A stretch of 64,000 nt of DNA. It comes from Suillus spraguei (lineage: Eukaryota; Basidiomycota; Agaricomycetes; Boletales; Suillaceae). Both the position numbers and the translations under genes were made by a program. Shown one piece after another: positions 33,722-44,742 of the stretch; position 1 is the first letter of the stretch; each line of letters begins with the position of its first letter. The notes under the pieces are model-generated. The model ran no database searches. It saw only the letters and a program-made list of their open reading frames with translations, and was not told the origin of the DNA. Where the stretch lies: positions 124,001 through 188,000 of the forward strand of contig JABCPU010000054.1 of the NCBI GenBank assembly GCA_016800925.1, written 5' to 3'.

Positions 33722-36210
33722 ACTCGAACGGATTTTGGAGCTCATGGGATATTTCCATTCTCAACTAATATGACCATAACCTCAAATGATCCCGGTGACT
33801 ACTTGTCCAGCTATTTTGTAGGTTCGTGGAGAGCAGTCGGATGTTGACGCTGATGTCTTGACACATTCTATCCTTTGTTTCAACACAAGTCTTTGACATC
33901 TGCAACGTACCATGCACGCAGACTCAGATGCTATTATCGCAGCCGACAATAATAAATATACTACGTATTGATGCACAAAATAAATATCCTATAGTACTAG
34001 ACGCAAACTCGCAAAGAATTCGCTTCTATACTAAGGCGAGCCGCGCTTACTTGTATTCCTATAATCTAATTGTACAGAAACTAAAGTACTAAGGAATAAG
34101 ACCTCCATAGCTTATCTGAGAATGCTGCTTTGCATCTGAAAAACAATGCTTCATATACTTCGGCAATTCTATATTAGTTGGTAGTGACATCAGCGAATGG
34201 GGTTTTAGCAAAACCGATGCGGGACTTGCGGGTATCGAGCACGGTGTAGAAGTGCTCGAGGAATACGTAGCCATTAATAAAGTCAAGCCCTGAGCCAAGG
34301 TGTCTGGGAAGGCTTTTAACTACGAGATATATAGCACCGTCAACACCATTAACCAAGTAGTTGAGAGAACGAGGCCAGATTTGCGCGTTAGGGCTGAGAC
34401 TGAAAGTTTCCTGTGCAAAATAGTCAACAAGGGGTGTGAGGGCTGACAGAATTGACGTACGCCGCCAATATGGAAGTCCAATGGCCGTAGAGCATCGTAC
34501 TGTTCAAGGGTAACAGTGAGAAGACCAGTCTCCGGATCTAATTCAGCGCCGGTTGCAGCCTTGTAACTATCAAACGCATCTATCGCACGCTGATTAGAAT
34601 ATTATTACTCGCTGACTCTAAATACACACCGGAAACAATCAAAAGAAAGGTGCAGACAGAATCGATGATACCAGCGGTGGAGCTTAAGATCTCCGTGGTC
34701 CCGTAGGTGATCCTCTGATCGATACCCCAATACCTCGCTGAGCGGGGGGTGGCGGTGATACTACTGAAACGCAACAATTACGACCAGTCTGGATTGATCC
34801 AAGAGCTGAGGTAGCTTACGTGTATACAATCTCGCCGACGTACATGACAGGGTCGGTATCACCAAAGCTGAGTTCTCCATCGTCGTTTGCATCCTTAAGG
34901 GCGGGCTTGAAAAACATACCAACAAGGGGCTGAGAAATGATACCTTGTTTATACAGGCAGTCAGTGACAGTCGGGATCGGTTCTTCCGGAGAATCTCGCA
35001 GCGTGTGGAGTGTCAAGCCCGTAGGCCCGATGCCCAAGACACCATCATCAACCAGGCCCTCCGATTCAGAAGCGACACTGATTGGCATCTCGGTGATGGT
35101 GACCCCCTTATAGAGAGTGAGGGTATCAGTCCATAGAATTCCTATAGATGATCGTAGGTATTTTCAACTTATGATATTGTTGCATGTCATACCCTCAAAG
35201 GAGCCAGAACCGTAGGTTGCCCCCACACGCCGTTCAGTGTTGAAGCTGGTATCGGTTGGCTTGTACTTAGTGTCGGCGCCAAGCCATATGTTCGCGCTAC
35301 TGCTGTCAACAACCAAGTTGTCTTCAATAATACATTAGCAGCCGCATGTTTTCTCAGTGTTGAACTTACAGGTTGTGGGAGGATCGCCAATATCAACTGA
35401 TACCATGTAGCCATATCCATCGTTTTTTATAAGAACATCAGCAGGCCCAGGTTGTCCATGCGTGCTATAGTCCATGAAAGCCGCCACGCGAGCTTCATCC
35501 CGCTGTACGAGGTTGGTACTATTGGAGAATTTTGACCTCCTGATCATGGGGAGAGTGATGCGTGAATTGCGAACTGCAACGGGTGACCCCGTGATTGACA
35601 AAGCCAGGAGTGTTAATAAGGATGCAGCGGAGAACATGGTTTGCTGGAAAGCAGTATCATACTCGGTGGCCCATTATATATGTGCTAGCGAGCGCGATGA
35701 CAATGTTTGGGAACCTCAGCCACGTCAGTTTCCCTCGAAAAAGTGATGACAGGGTATTGGCAATCCGAGTGCGAGAAATCGACTTCCCGATGAAATGTGG
35801 CAAGACCGTGATATCATGGTCTACCGTATTGTGGGCAGAACTAGTGGTTTTGCCAGCAGAACTGGCAAAACCAACGTGGCAGATGGCAGAATCACGTATT
35901 GTTTTAAAGACGTAAGAGTACTAGTAACTACGAGGATGTAAGACCGGTCACTACTGGAACACAACCAAGTATTATATTCACCTTATAACATCGGTAATGG
36001 CGCTTGGTCGCGCCGATCCCCAACTGCGCAGCTCCGTGTCTTGAGCCGCGTAGTGATGAGTTCCGACCCGGTTTCAGAGGTCCGTGTGTTAAGATATATG
36101 TATCCTGGACATGGTATATAATCTCGCCGTCTGCCAGTCCAGTTACGTTGGCGAAGGAGGGCGCCAAGTTAGTGTTCCGTGGATAACCTTCTTGGGAGTT
36201 ATCCACCGCC
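33722..36210. repeat. duplicated block carrying protease copy C
   Basis: The block is collinear and same-oriented with about 19476-21920. It shares the left edge ('cggattttggagctcatggg'), the whole protease gene, its upstream region and the right-edge foldback at 36179-36206. Confidence 0.85.
34174..35637 (-). CDS. aspartic protease paralogue C, both catalytic Gly replaced (likely pseudoprotease)
   Basis: Exons on the minus strand are 35637-35370, 35321-35193, 35141-34820, 34763-34630, 34579-34461 and 34410-34174, giving an uninterrupted 402-residue product with all splice sites. Signal peptide and fold landmarks match copies A and B. The first active-site motif reads DSS (residues 95-97, VVDSSSANIW) and the second DSV (274-276, IIDSVCTF). 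The glycine after D-T/S is near-invariant in A1 proteases because it shapes the psi-loop. Both aspartates remain. Loss of both glycines, with the frame intact, suggests a catalytically dead or strongly impaired protein that may still be secreted. Early decay without a frameshift is the alternative. Confidence 0.88.
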
Positions 36211-36430
36211 AGCGGCAATGCCGGTCCGGCGAATCCGGGCCCCGTTATTCATTACCAAGGTCAGGCATGTGATCCTTACCCACGTGAACACACGGTTCAA
36301 CGTTGCACGCAACGGTGAGCAATAATCTATCTTAAAATTGAGCACCTCATGCCATGGTGTACGAGGGTATAATATAACGTATACTTAAGCCTGTTCTCAG
36401 ACGTACACGCCTCAATTCAGAATTTATATC
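36211..36430. promoter_or_regulatory. upstream region of DPP-V copy 1
   Basis: From about 36265 the DNA matches the region before copy 2 (from about 44743). A shared 'gagggtataat' followed by 'gtatacttaagcc' lies about 60 bp before the ATG and is a plausible TATA-type core promoter. Confidence 0.35.
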
Positions 36431-39400
36431 ATGCGTATACTTCCTTTCTTGCACATGGGCTTCGCCACGGCTGCTCAGGTGCCATTATATTCAGTTCCAA
36501 TTCACCAGCTTCTGCCCTGCAAATTCCTCAGATGGCTGTAGACTTTACCCTCAACGAGGGTCCGAATGTACTCTCTCCGAAAGATATGCTCACCCTGCCT
36601 CGGCCTGATGTGCCTCTACCAAACGACATTGGTGATCTTGCTATCATACCCATCAGCACTTACTCTTTTCAGGATCGCAAGTATGCTCCCCCTTCTTTGC
36701 TTCAGTCCTATAGTTGAAATACTTCCTGGCTCTTAGGTCTCACAAGTCACTGTCCGTCATCGCTCTCAGCGATGGCCATACCTATGACATCCCTTTACCT
36801 GACGGCGGCGATGCCTTCTGGCTTGATTCTCGCACCATCGCACATGTCGTGACAAAAGATGACACACAGAGCCTCTACACCATCCCCATCAGCACTTCTC
36901 CTCTCTCCTCTGATCTCTCCTCCCACGTAGGATTCTTCCCCATCACCACTGCAAGCGCGTTCCGTTATAGCCCCAGCGCTCAGCGTCTCGTGTTCTCCGC
37001 ATACGTTTATCCCGATGGCCTCGTCGAGACCGTAAAGGAGCAAGACACGGCGTATGACAATCGGGGCAATTCTGGTCTTGTGTATGATGAGACTTTTGAA
37101 CGCCAATGGGATACGTGGGTTGGTCCCAAGAGCAAGGCTCTCATTGGGGTCAGTCTGGCGAAAGTAAATGCAAAGTGGATACTAGGGGAAACCTACGTGA
37201 ATGTGTTAAAGGGGACGGGACTTGTGAGTGCTTGTTTCTATTCTTTGGGTTGGTGGTGAAACTGATTTGAGCTAGTCTTCCCCTGTGGAACCGTTCGGTG
37301 AGGCAGATGACTACGACATTTCCCAAACGCATGTAATTTCACTGCCAAGGATCCACAACTCCCCAAGGCCACACACACTAGGCAAAATGTGCGTGTACTC
37401 CATATCTTGCCCTTCATTACTAACACTACCATGTAGATCTATCTCGTTGCACATGACGGAAATGACCTCAGGCAGCTCACCTCGGGTATCCAAGGTGCGA
37501 CGCACTCCCCCGTGTTCAGCCCTTCTGGCGATAAAGTCGCCTGGCTGGAACTGGCTATTGATGGGCACGAGAGTGATCGGTAGGTTATGCGACATATCCG
37601 TATGCCACTCTGACTTTAATTCGCGCATGTACCCTTCACTCGCCCGTACACTCATGTGTACAGCGCGAGAGTAGTGGTCTACGATCTCAAGAAAAACGTC
37701 CGGTTCACCATTACAGAGGACTGGGACCGTTCCCCTGACTCTATTATCGTGGGTTCATCCTCATCCAGTTGTCCTTACTTCCTTCATTCCTATCTCCTTA
37801 CATTATTATCCTCGTCAATTCCTTTTACTGTTCCCTCCCATATGTTTGTCGTCATACTAGTCAGCTAACCCAATCCCAGTTCTCACCTTCCTCTGCCATC
37901 ATTTATGCCACTACCGGTGATCACGCCCGCAATAAGATCTTTGCCCTGGCTGTTCCGCCTACACCTCCCTCCAACTCCACACGAGCCACTCTACCTACAG
38001 CCCTCACTTCCAGCGGTTCTGTATCCGGCTTTACGCCAATACCAGGTGGCAGAGCCACCTTTGCGCTTTCCAGTCTTACGTCTCCAAACGAGGTGTACGA
38101 GCTTAGTGGGCTTGACGCCGCAGAGCGGGATCTCTTAGCAGGAAGAAAGGCAGATGCGGAGGCGACGACGCTTAATCGCCTTACTTCGTTCTCTTCCGCT
38201 GGGTTCCAGGGCAAAGATCTCTCCCCCGGGAAAGATTTCTGGTTCAAAGGTACGGCTGAGGGGCAGGACATACATGGTTTTGTGATCACTCCACCTGGAT
38301 TCAAACGCGGGGTTAATGGGAAGTGGCCTGCGGTGATGCTTATTCATGGGGGTCCAGAGAGGCCTGGTTCGATCAGTGGTCGACGCGATGGAATCCCAAT
38401 GGTACACATTTCCTTTCGTTGGGTTACGATGGTTGGACTTAGATTTGTGCTACGCGTACTCTAGTCGTTGCGAGCCAGGGATACGTGGTCGTTGCCATCA
38501 ATCCAACGGGATCCACGTCATTTGGACAGAGTGGGTTTATACCCTCTCTCCTGTCTATTCTTGTGCTGATGCAGCATTTCAGAACTCACAGATGGGATCA
38601 ATAAAAACTGGGGAGGCCGCCCTATCCAAGACCTGTTGATGGGATGGAAGTATATCCTTCAAGAATACCCAGAGGTGGGGCCGTGCACCTTGTCTATCTC
38701 ATACTCAACGCATTCTAATGTCTATCCCTGCGCATAGATTGACCAAAACCGCACGGCGGCAGCTGGTGCTAGTTATGGTGGATATGCAATCAAGTGCGTG
38801 ACATTTCCTTTTCGTTCTTCATATCCTTTTATGTCCTGATTCTCGTTCTTCGTAGCTGGATCCAAGGCAATCCCGAGCTCGGGTTTGGGTTCAAGGCATT
38901 GGTCTGCCACGATGGCGTGCGTTTCTTTCACTGCATGAGGGCGCAAAGGAAGACACTGATCCACATGCATAAAACAGGTATTCGATACAACCTACAATAG
39001 CTACGCCACAGATGAACTATTCTTCGTGCGTCTCTCATTTCTCCCTTGCAATGCTAATCATTAACACACCACAGTTTAATCACGAATGGGGAGGACGTCC
39101 ATGGGATCCTGTCGCATTCGAAGTCGCGCGGAAATACAGCCCCGTGTATACCGTTGCCAAGTGGTCGACCCCACAGCTGACAATTCATAGCAGCAAGGAC
39201 TACAGGCTCCCAGAGGGAGATGGGATTGCGGTGTTCCATGCTTTGCAGCAGTACGTTTTTTTTTTCTTGTTCTCTATACATAGTTCTCTTCCCTATTGTT
39301 TCTTTTCAATTCATTATTTCCTTCGATTTTTACTCCTAGCAGGTGATTCATACTGATCGACATGCATATAGGTTGGGCGTCCCAAGCCGCCTTCTGATCT

Positions 39401-39745
39401 TCCCAGACGAGAACCATTGGGTGCTAAACGCTGGAAATAGGTACGTATAGACTTCTACACACCATTCATGAGCTAATGCTTTGACCTGGGATAGTTTGAA
39501 ATGGCACTACGAAGTATTTAGGTGGTTGGATCAGTTTATCGGGCCTTCTTAGACATGAAAGTGTTACCGGATCTTATTGAAAGTGGTAGAACTGAACAAT
39601 ATATTTTGGAGGGGAAAATTGGGTGTTCATAAGATTACCACACTTGACTGTACTTGAATGGGTAGAACTTCTGCGATTTATGATTTGCAAGCTGAATTGT
39701 TTGACCTGCCACCTGAGCGTCTCTTTGCAAAGTAGCCCTGTATGA
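36265..39745. repeat. ~3.45-kb segmental duplication, left copy
   Basis: The copy is collinear with about 44743-48205, including introns and both flanks, with scattered substitutions and small indels. The intron sequences are as similar as the exons, so the duplication is recent. Confidence 0.9.
36431..39552 (+). pseudogene. dipeptidyl-peptidase V-like (S9) serine peptidase, copy 1, two frameshifts
   Basis: This is a multi-intron gene of about 3.1 kb. After a hydrophobic N-terminus come the beta-propeller part (SLSVIALSDGHTYDIPLPDG, TITEDWDRSPDSII) and an alpha/beta-hydrolase domain. The catalytic set is visible: GASYGGY (Ser, about 38771-38791), the Asp in HSSKDYRLPEGDG (about 39190) and the His in ENHWV (about 39415). 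Secreted S9 enzymes of this type remove X-Ala or X-Pro dipeptides. Compared with copy 2, one C is missing near 36492 just after the signal region. One C is also missing near 38361, in the phrase that encodes GGPESAWFDQW in copy 2. At the C run near 38225 this copy keeps the frame. Either this is a recent pseudogene or the deletions are sequencing errors. Confidence 0.85.
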
Positions 39746-40560
39746 TTCAAGCGTAACGAACATCACATCGCATCTCTCTTACTAATAAGTAACGTTTATG
39801 GTGACACACAGGTGTACGGCCCGCATCACTGACTGTGACAATTCCTAAGCTAGGCTGCTAGAGTCAAATTCAAAAATCGAGAACGCGAGCATAACGATGG
39901 AGCTTGGTACCACAAAGAGAATAGCAAAGCGAAAGAAATGCAGCTGCGAATGACATACGATAAAATGAGTGACGAGAGCAGAATGTTAGTCGAACGAGCG
40001 AGAGAAAAACAGATGAAACATGGGAATTTGGAAAATTGTGCAAGCGATAAGACGAGCGGCGGGCATCGTCACTTTAGATGACGCTACCTGATTACTTATT
40101 TTGCCTACAAACAATGATCTTGAAGATTTCTGCCACACATTTCCCTGTCAAAGCCTGAGGGCAAAGTTGAAGTGATGGATGCTCCACAACTGGAGTTACT
40201 CGTTTGTCGAGCTTGCATGTGGTCTGTGTCCGTATTTTCCACTCCATTGTTAAGCTACAATCTGACATCGCAGCTTTTTTTCTCGCTGCAATACAATTTT
40301 TCATCGTGTTCGATGAGATTTGGGTGAAACTGAACGTTGGTCATACTTGAATTTAGATTTTTGCGTGTGGAATCTGTGGATGAATAACAGGCTGTTTTGC
40401 ATCTGCAGCACATGATCGCACACTGGAGGTCAGATAAGTTCTCACTCTTCAGTCTTTCGCCAGCTTCAATGCATCAGGTACAGAGTGTGGTAAGCGCCTT
40501 TCCGTTCAGTTATAATGCTCGCTTCGTGCATCGAATGTCCACCCACGCATTGCGCTGACC
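39553..40560. other. intergenic region
   Basis: After the duplication ends near 39745, no gene, repeat or terminus is recognised. The last 100 bp precede the P450 start. Confidence 0.5.
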
Positions 40561-42757
40561 ATGTTTCCTTCACTTGATGCCAATGGTCGCCTTGCTATAC
40601 TCGCTATCTTACCTGCATCCCTTGTTGTCATTAAAGCCTTCACGCGGTTAATTCAGAACAGACAACACAAACCTTGCCTTCCTCCTGGCCCAGTGCCGCT
40701 CCCACTGTTAGGAAACGTCTTATCTGTCGACACCAAGGAACCTTGGTTGACTTATACCGAATGGGGTGCTACCTATGGTGAGTGGGCAGATAGTATGGTG
40801 CATATGTGATTCGAATTATTATATCAGGAGACTTAGTTTTCATGCGACTTCTGGGCCAGGACATTGTGGTGATCAATTCTCAGCACGTTGCAGAAGCCTT
40901 GATGGACAAACGTTCTCGCATTTACTCCGATCGCCCATACATAGCGACACTCGAGCCGTATGTTTGTTTAACATTCTTCCATTGAATCCTTATGGGGCAT
41001 GCGCAGGTTTGGTTGGTCGACCACCTTTGTATTCATGGGCTATGTTGACGAATGGCGTCGTTGCCGACGACTCTTCCACCAAACTTTCCGTCCCGACTCT
41101 GTACTTAAATTTCGTCCACTCCAAATCAAGCAGGCTCGTGAGATGATCGTCAACCTAATTGATGACCCTGAACATTATCATTCTCACTTCGCAACGTCAG
41201 TCGATGTGTTTGTAAACATCGAATGTTTATTAACCTGTTCATAGATTCTCATCATCAGTTGGATTGTCAGTGACATACGGCTACCAAACTGTTCCTCGTG
41301 ATGATCCCCTGGTCCGAATCATAGAAGATGCACTAGTTATTGGCCTTAAGGTAATGACTCCAGAGAGAGCAATTTTACTCAAAACATTCCCCTTCCGTGA
41401 GCTCATTCTCGTTGATGAGAAAATCTGACATTCCGTACTCTGATGCAGTACTGAGGTTGCCTGACTGGTGCTGGGGATCCGCGATTAAACGCGATGCTCA
41501 AATTTCCACCCATCGGATGACTGAGATGACGAACCTACCCTTCCAATATGCGCAGGAGCATATGGTGAGTATCTTTTGATCTATTCCTGTCGGAGATATT
41601 GATCATGTGCTTGCTAAGACCGAAAGCTTATCCATCGGCCAAGTTTCTATGGTATCAGACAATTTGCAACGGATAGAGAAGCTAGATCATGCATCACAAC
41701 TCATATCTAAGGATGCGTTGAGGAAAGCGGCTACTACTGCTATTGTAGGTTCGTCAACTCTTCGTAAAGGATATTGTGCTCTTTGATAAATATCTTTGCA
41801 GGTTCATATGAAACGGTTAGCGGATGTCCGAATCATTGTCATTTTGTCTGCTCAACTTCTTCAGACTACATCGGCCTTGATGACTTTTGCTCTCGCCATG
41901 GTATTGTATCCAGATGTCCAGAGACGCGCACAAGCGGAGATCGACTTCGTGGTTGGAGGAGACCGTTTACCTACATTTGAAGATAGAGCCTCGCTACCCT
42001 ACGTTGAATCAGTCCTGCGGGAAACTTTGCGATGGCACCCCATAGCACCCCTTGGTAAATTTTCTTGCTGTGTTATTTCGCCTTTGCTGAAGGCAATTTT
42101 GTAGGCGCTGCACATGCCACCTCGAGTGATGATACATACGATGGTTATTTCATTCCAAAAGGTCTGCCATTTTCGTCCAGTGAACAAATATTTTGTGATA
42201 TTGTACATCAGGAGTAACCGTCATATCCAATATATGGTTAGATACTAGATCCTCTCTGACTTTCAAAATACTGATGTTGTATCGCAGGGGTATTGCACGT
42301 GATGAAAAACGGTACCCCAACGCATCTAGCTTCATACCAGAGAGGTTCCTGGACGTCAATAATGCGCTGACGGACGACGACCCTGCCAGCTATGTTTTCG
42401 GCTTTGGTCGGCGTGCATGTGCAGGTGGGCTGAGTTGTTTCATTACCGTACAGAGCTGATATGCATTCTTTGATCAGGCAGACATGCTGCTGATGCCTCT
42501 TTGTGGTCTGCTATTGTTAGTATATTGGCAATAGTAAAGTTATCTCCCGCCAAAGATGACCAGGGCAAAGCGATCGAATTCACCCCGCAATTCACGACGG
42601 GACTCACTCAGTACTTTGTTTTTCTCGCATCATTTCGCCTTTTCGTCACTAACAGTTTCATTGGTTTAGCTCCCCTATGGTCTTCCCTTGCAACATCTCA
42701 GCACGCTCTCGTGCCCATTCAGACCTTGTGGATGCTTTCCGAACAACTGAGCTCTAG
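40561..42757 (+). CDS. cytochrome P450 monooxygenase
   Basis: Thirteen exons can be joined in frame: 40561-40777, 40828-40957, 41007-41195, 41245-41396, 41449-41564, 41619-41748, 41802-41815, 41865-42054, 42105-42161, 42212-42236, 42288-42424, 42478-42610 and 42670-42757. The product is 525 residues, a normal microsomal P450 length. Landmarks are an N-terminal membrane anchor, the LPPGPVPLPLLGNV hinge, DEWRRCRRLFHQTF (helix C), the I-helix motif GSYETTT, ExxR (ESVLRETLRW), the PERF region, and the heme loop FGFGRRACAG with its cysteine ligand. Such enzymes act at the ER membrane with a P450 reductase. The style resembles the O-methylsterigmatocystin-oxidoreductase-like families expanded in Agaricomycetes; the substrate is unknown. 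One exon (41802-41815) is only 14 nt. It lies between the two DPP-V blocks and is not itself duplicated. Confidence 0.92.
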
Positions 42758-43680
42758 TTGATCTGTGCTATGTGCAATTTGAAATGTGTAGCATTCAACT
42801 GAGAATTCGGGTAATATCATACTTAGTCTTGCTAGCAGGCAGACAAGTCTAATACACCGGCGGTTTCAGAGTTTTGCCTTAGGGAATGTTTAAATTGAAT
42901 GTCATGCAAAATCTTAATAACTGTCTTCTTCTACATATTGTAAAGACGGAGCGGTTTGCAATTTTCGTGTCGACGCCATGTCCACTGGAACCCCTTTTAC
43001 GCTCGCTATGCTGACTCGACGCATCATGTGTGCCATGCAATTACCGATCCTTCATCGATCATTGAATCATTCATATAACAATTAAGGAAAAGTCAAATGT
43101 GCGTACATTACATCTGGGACGGGAACGTTTCGCGGCAGTAGTCCGCTAACCAGCGACAAGCATCTGGTACAGGGAGTGCCAATGTCAAAGTCAGCAGATG
43201 AACGACAGGACAACAAACCATGATTAACCAGTTCATTCCAAGAACGGTCTACGTCCCACATCTGAGAACCATCCCCGTAAATTGTACATCAAGACTGTGG
43301 AAGATGCAGCTTAGACATACTCGCCAGGTACCATGGAATGAAATAGACGAATGAAAGACTATCCTCCACCCATACTAAAAACGAGATGTGTACGCCCATT
43401 ATTGCATGTGTGGGCTTGAGTTAAATGTCCTGCATTTCTGTTATTACTCGAATCATAATAAGGAAGGCCCACTATAATAAATATTGTCTGGTACGAAGAA
43501 ACTTGGATTAAACGAGATCCTCTCCGCGCTATAGTAAGTGATGGGGTATGTTGCTACCTCGGGTGTTAACTTACAATCGCAATTCTAACCGTCTGAAATG
43601 GTCTCTCGCTACCCACGTGTACCTGTAGGAGCAATTCGAGTCAGTGTGAGTCAACAAAAATATAGCAAAAGACGAACGAT
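42758..43680. other. intergenic region with duplicated 3' segment of neighbour
   Basis: Most shows nothing. About 43600-43665 resembles about 43720-43790: both contain a '(c)ctgtaggaacaa' acceptor-like phrase (minus strand) and 'gtcagtgtgagt'. This suggests duplication of the last intron-exon of the minus-strand gene. Confidence 0.45.
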
Positions 43681-44655
43681 TCACGATTGTAATTCTAGCT
43701 GTCCATCTGCTCCTGCTCTTTCGCCACATGCCCGCGCTTCTCCATCGCCTGTAGGAACAATGGAAGTCAGTGTGAGTGTGACAAATGTGACAGCAAATAA
43801 ACGATTGCAGTGCAAGTAGCGCATCCCTCATTACCCTGTAATCCCCAAAACTGACTGTGGCAAGCTCTCAGATGCGCAGATATCTGAGTAAAAGCCTGCT
43901 TGCAGAGCGGCACGTCGTCGAAGGAGAATTTGTTGCAGGCCATAATAGCATTGATGCAATCAGGAATATGAAATATGATAGCAGGAGAGTCGCTGAGTGC
44001 AGAGGGGCCTGAGTTGTCTGACTGTGTATCTATAGAGTTCTCTGTTTGAGGCACATAGTCTGGATCATCCGATTCCTTGGTCTTCTCTAAGTGCTCCATT
44101 GGCCGGTCAACCTCATAATACGCCCAGTATAGCCCACAAGCTAGCACCACGCCAAGTGACCGGAGGTTGAGATCAGCAGCAAACGCATATGAAGCCCGCC
44201 TAGCCACTTGTGAGGATAGGATGCCATTGAAATGGAATTGATAGTGTTTGAGTTCTGGCTTGACTTCAACAATCAGGATGACACGTTCTTCAATGTCACG
44301 AGGCAGACCCTGGTAAGACGGCGCGAAGGAGTGCTTGAGCAAAGTCTCGTATCCTAACAGAGCGTTTTGGAAGTTGAAGATGCCAAGGCGGGGGAGATAT
44401 TTACATACGGTCACCGGTGGATGATGATGAATGGCTGTACGGTGGTGCAGTTTCATCATCATGAACATCGGACGTCGGTGCGAGTGAGTATTGAGGCATT
44501 AAGCAGGCTGTTGTTTGGGTGTTGGAGTTCACAAAGAGGTATCGGGTCAAGCAGATGTTCCAGACTGCATACCAGGAACATTCTATCTGGCGGTGGTCGT
44601 TGACGGCGTCACTGATAGTGAGATGTAGTGCCAGATCGGTGTTGGGGTTAGCCAT
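43681..44655 (-). CDS. hypothetical protein with a PD-(D/E)XK-like segment
   Basis: Exons on the minus strand are 44655-44409, 44353-43835 and 43748-43681, giving 277 residues. The middle contains a hydrophobic strand followed by VEVKPE (RVILIVEVKPELKHYQF) and a helix with Q-x-x-x-R-x-S-Y (SQVARRASYAF). Both match the E-x-K core and following helix of PD-(D/E)XK nuclease-like folds; this is inference from a short pattern. A Ser/Thr/Asp-rich part follows. I do not recognise the family. It may belong to the poorly characterised orphan groups common in Agaricomycetes. It lies head-to-head with DPP-V copy 2 (about 250 bp between starts), so the two could share a promoter region. The final exon could be read differently if another acceptor is used. 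Confidence 0.55.
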
Positions 44656-44742
44656 TGTAGGACTGGTACTGAAGTAAGTAAGTATATTAACCTTGAGAAA
44701 TAGTGTTCCCACTTGGCCACAATTGTTACAGTAATTGCAGGT

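Noticed and set aside
34174..35637. Calling protease copy C an ordinary pseudogene
   Set aside because: All exons join in frame with valid splice sites and there is no stop, so the evidence supports an altered protein rather than a broken gene.
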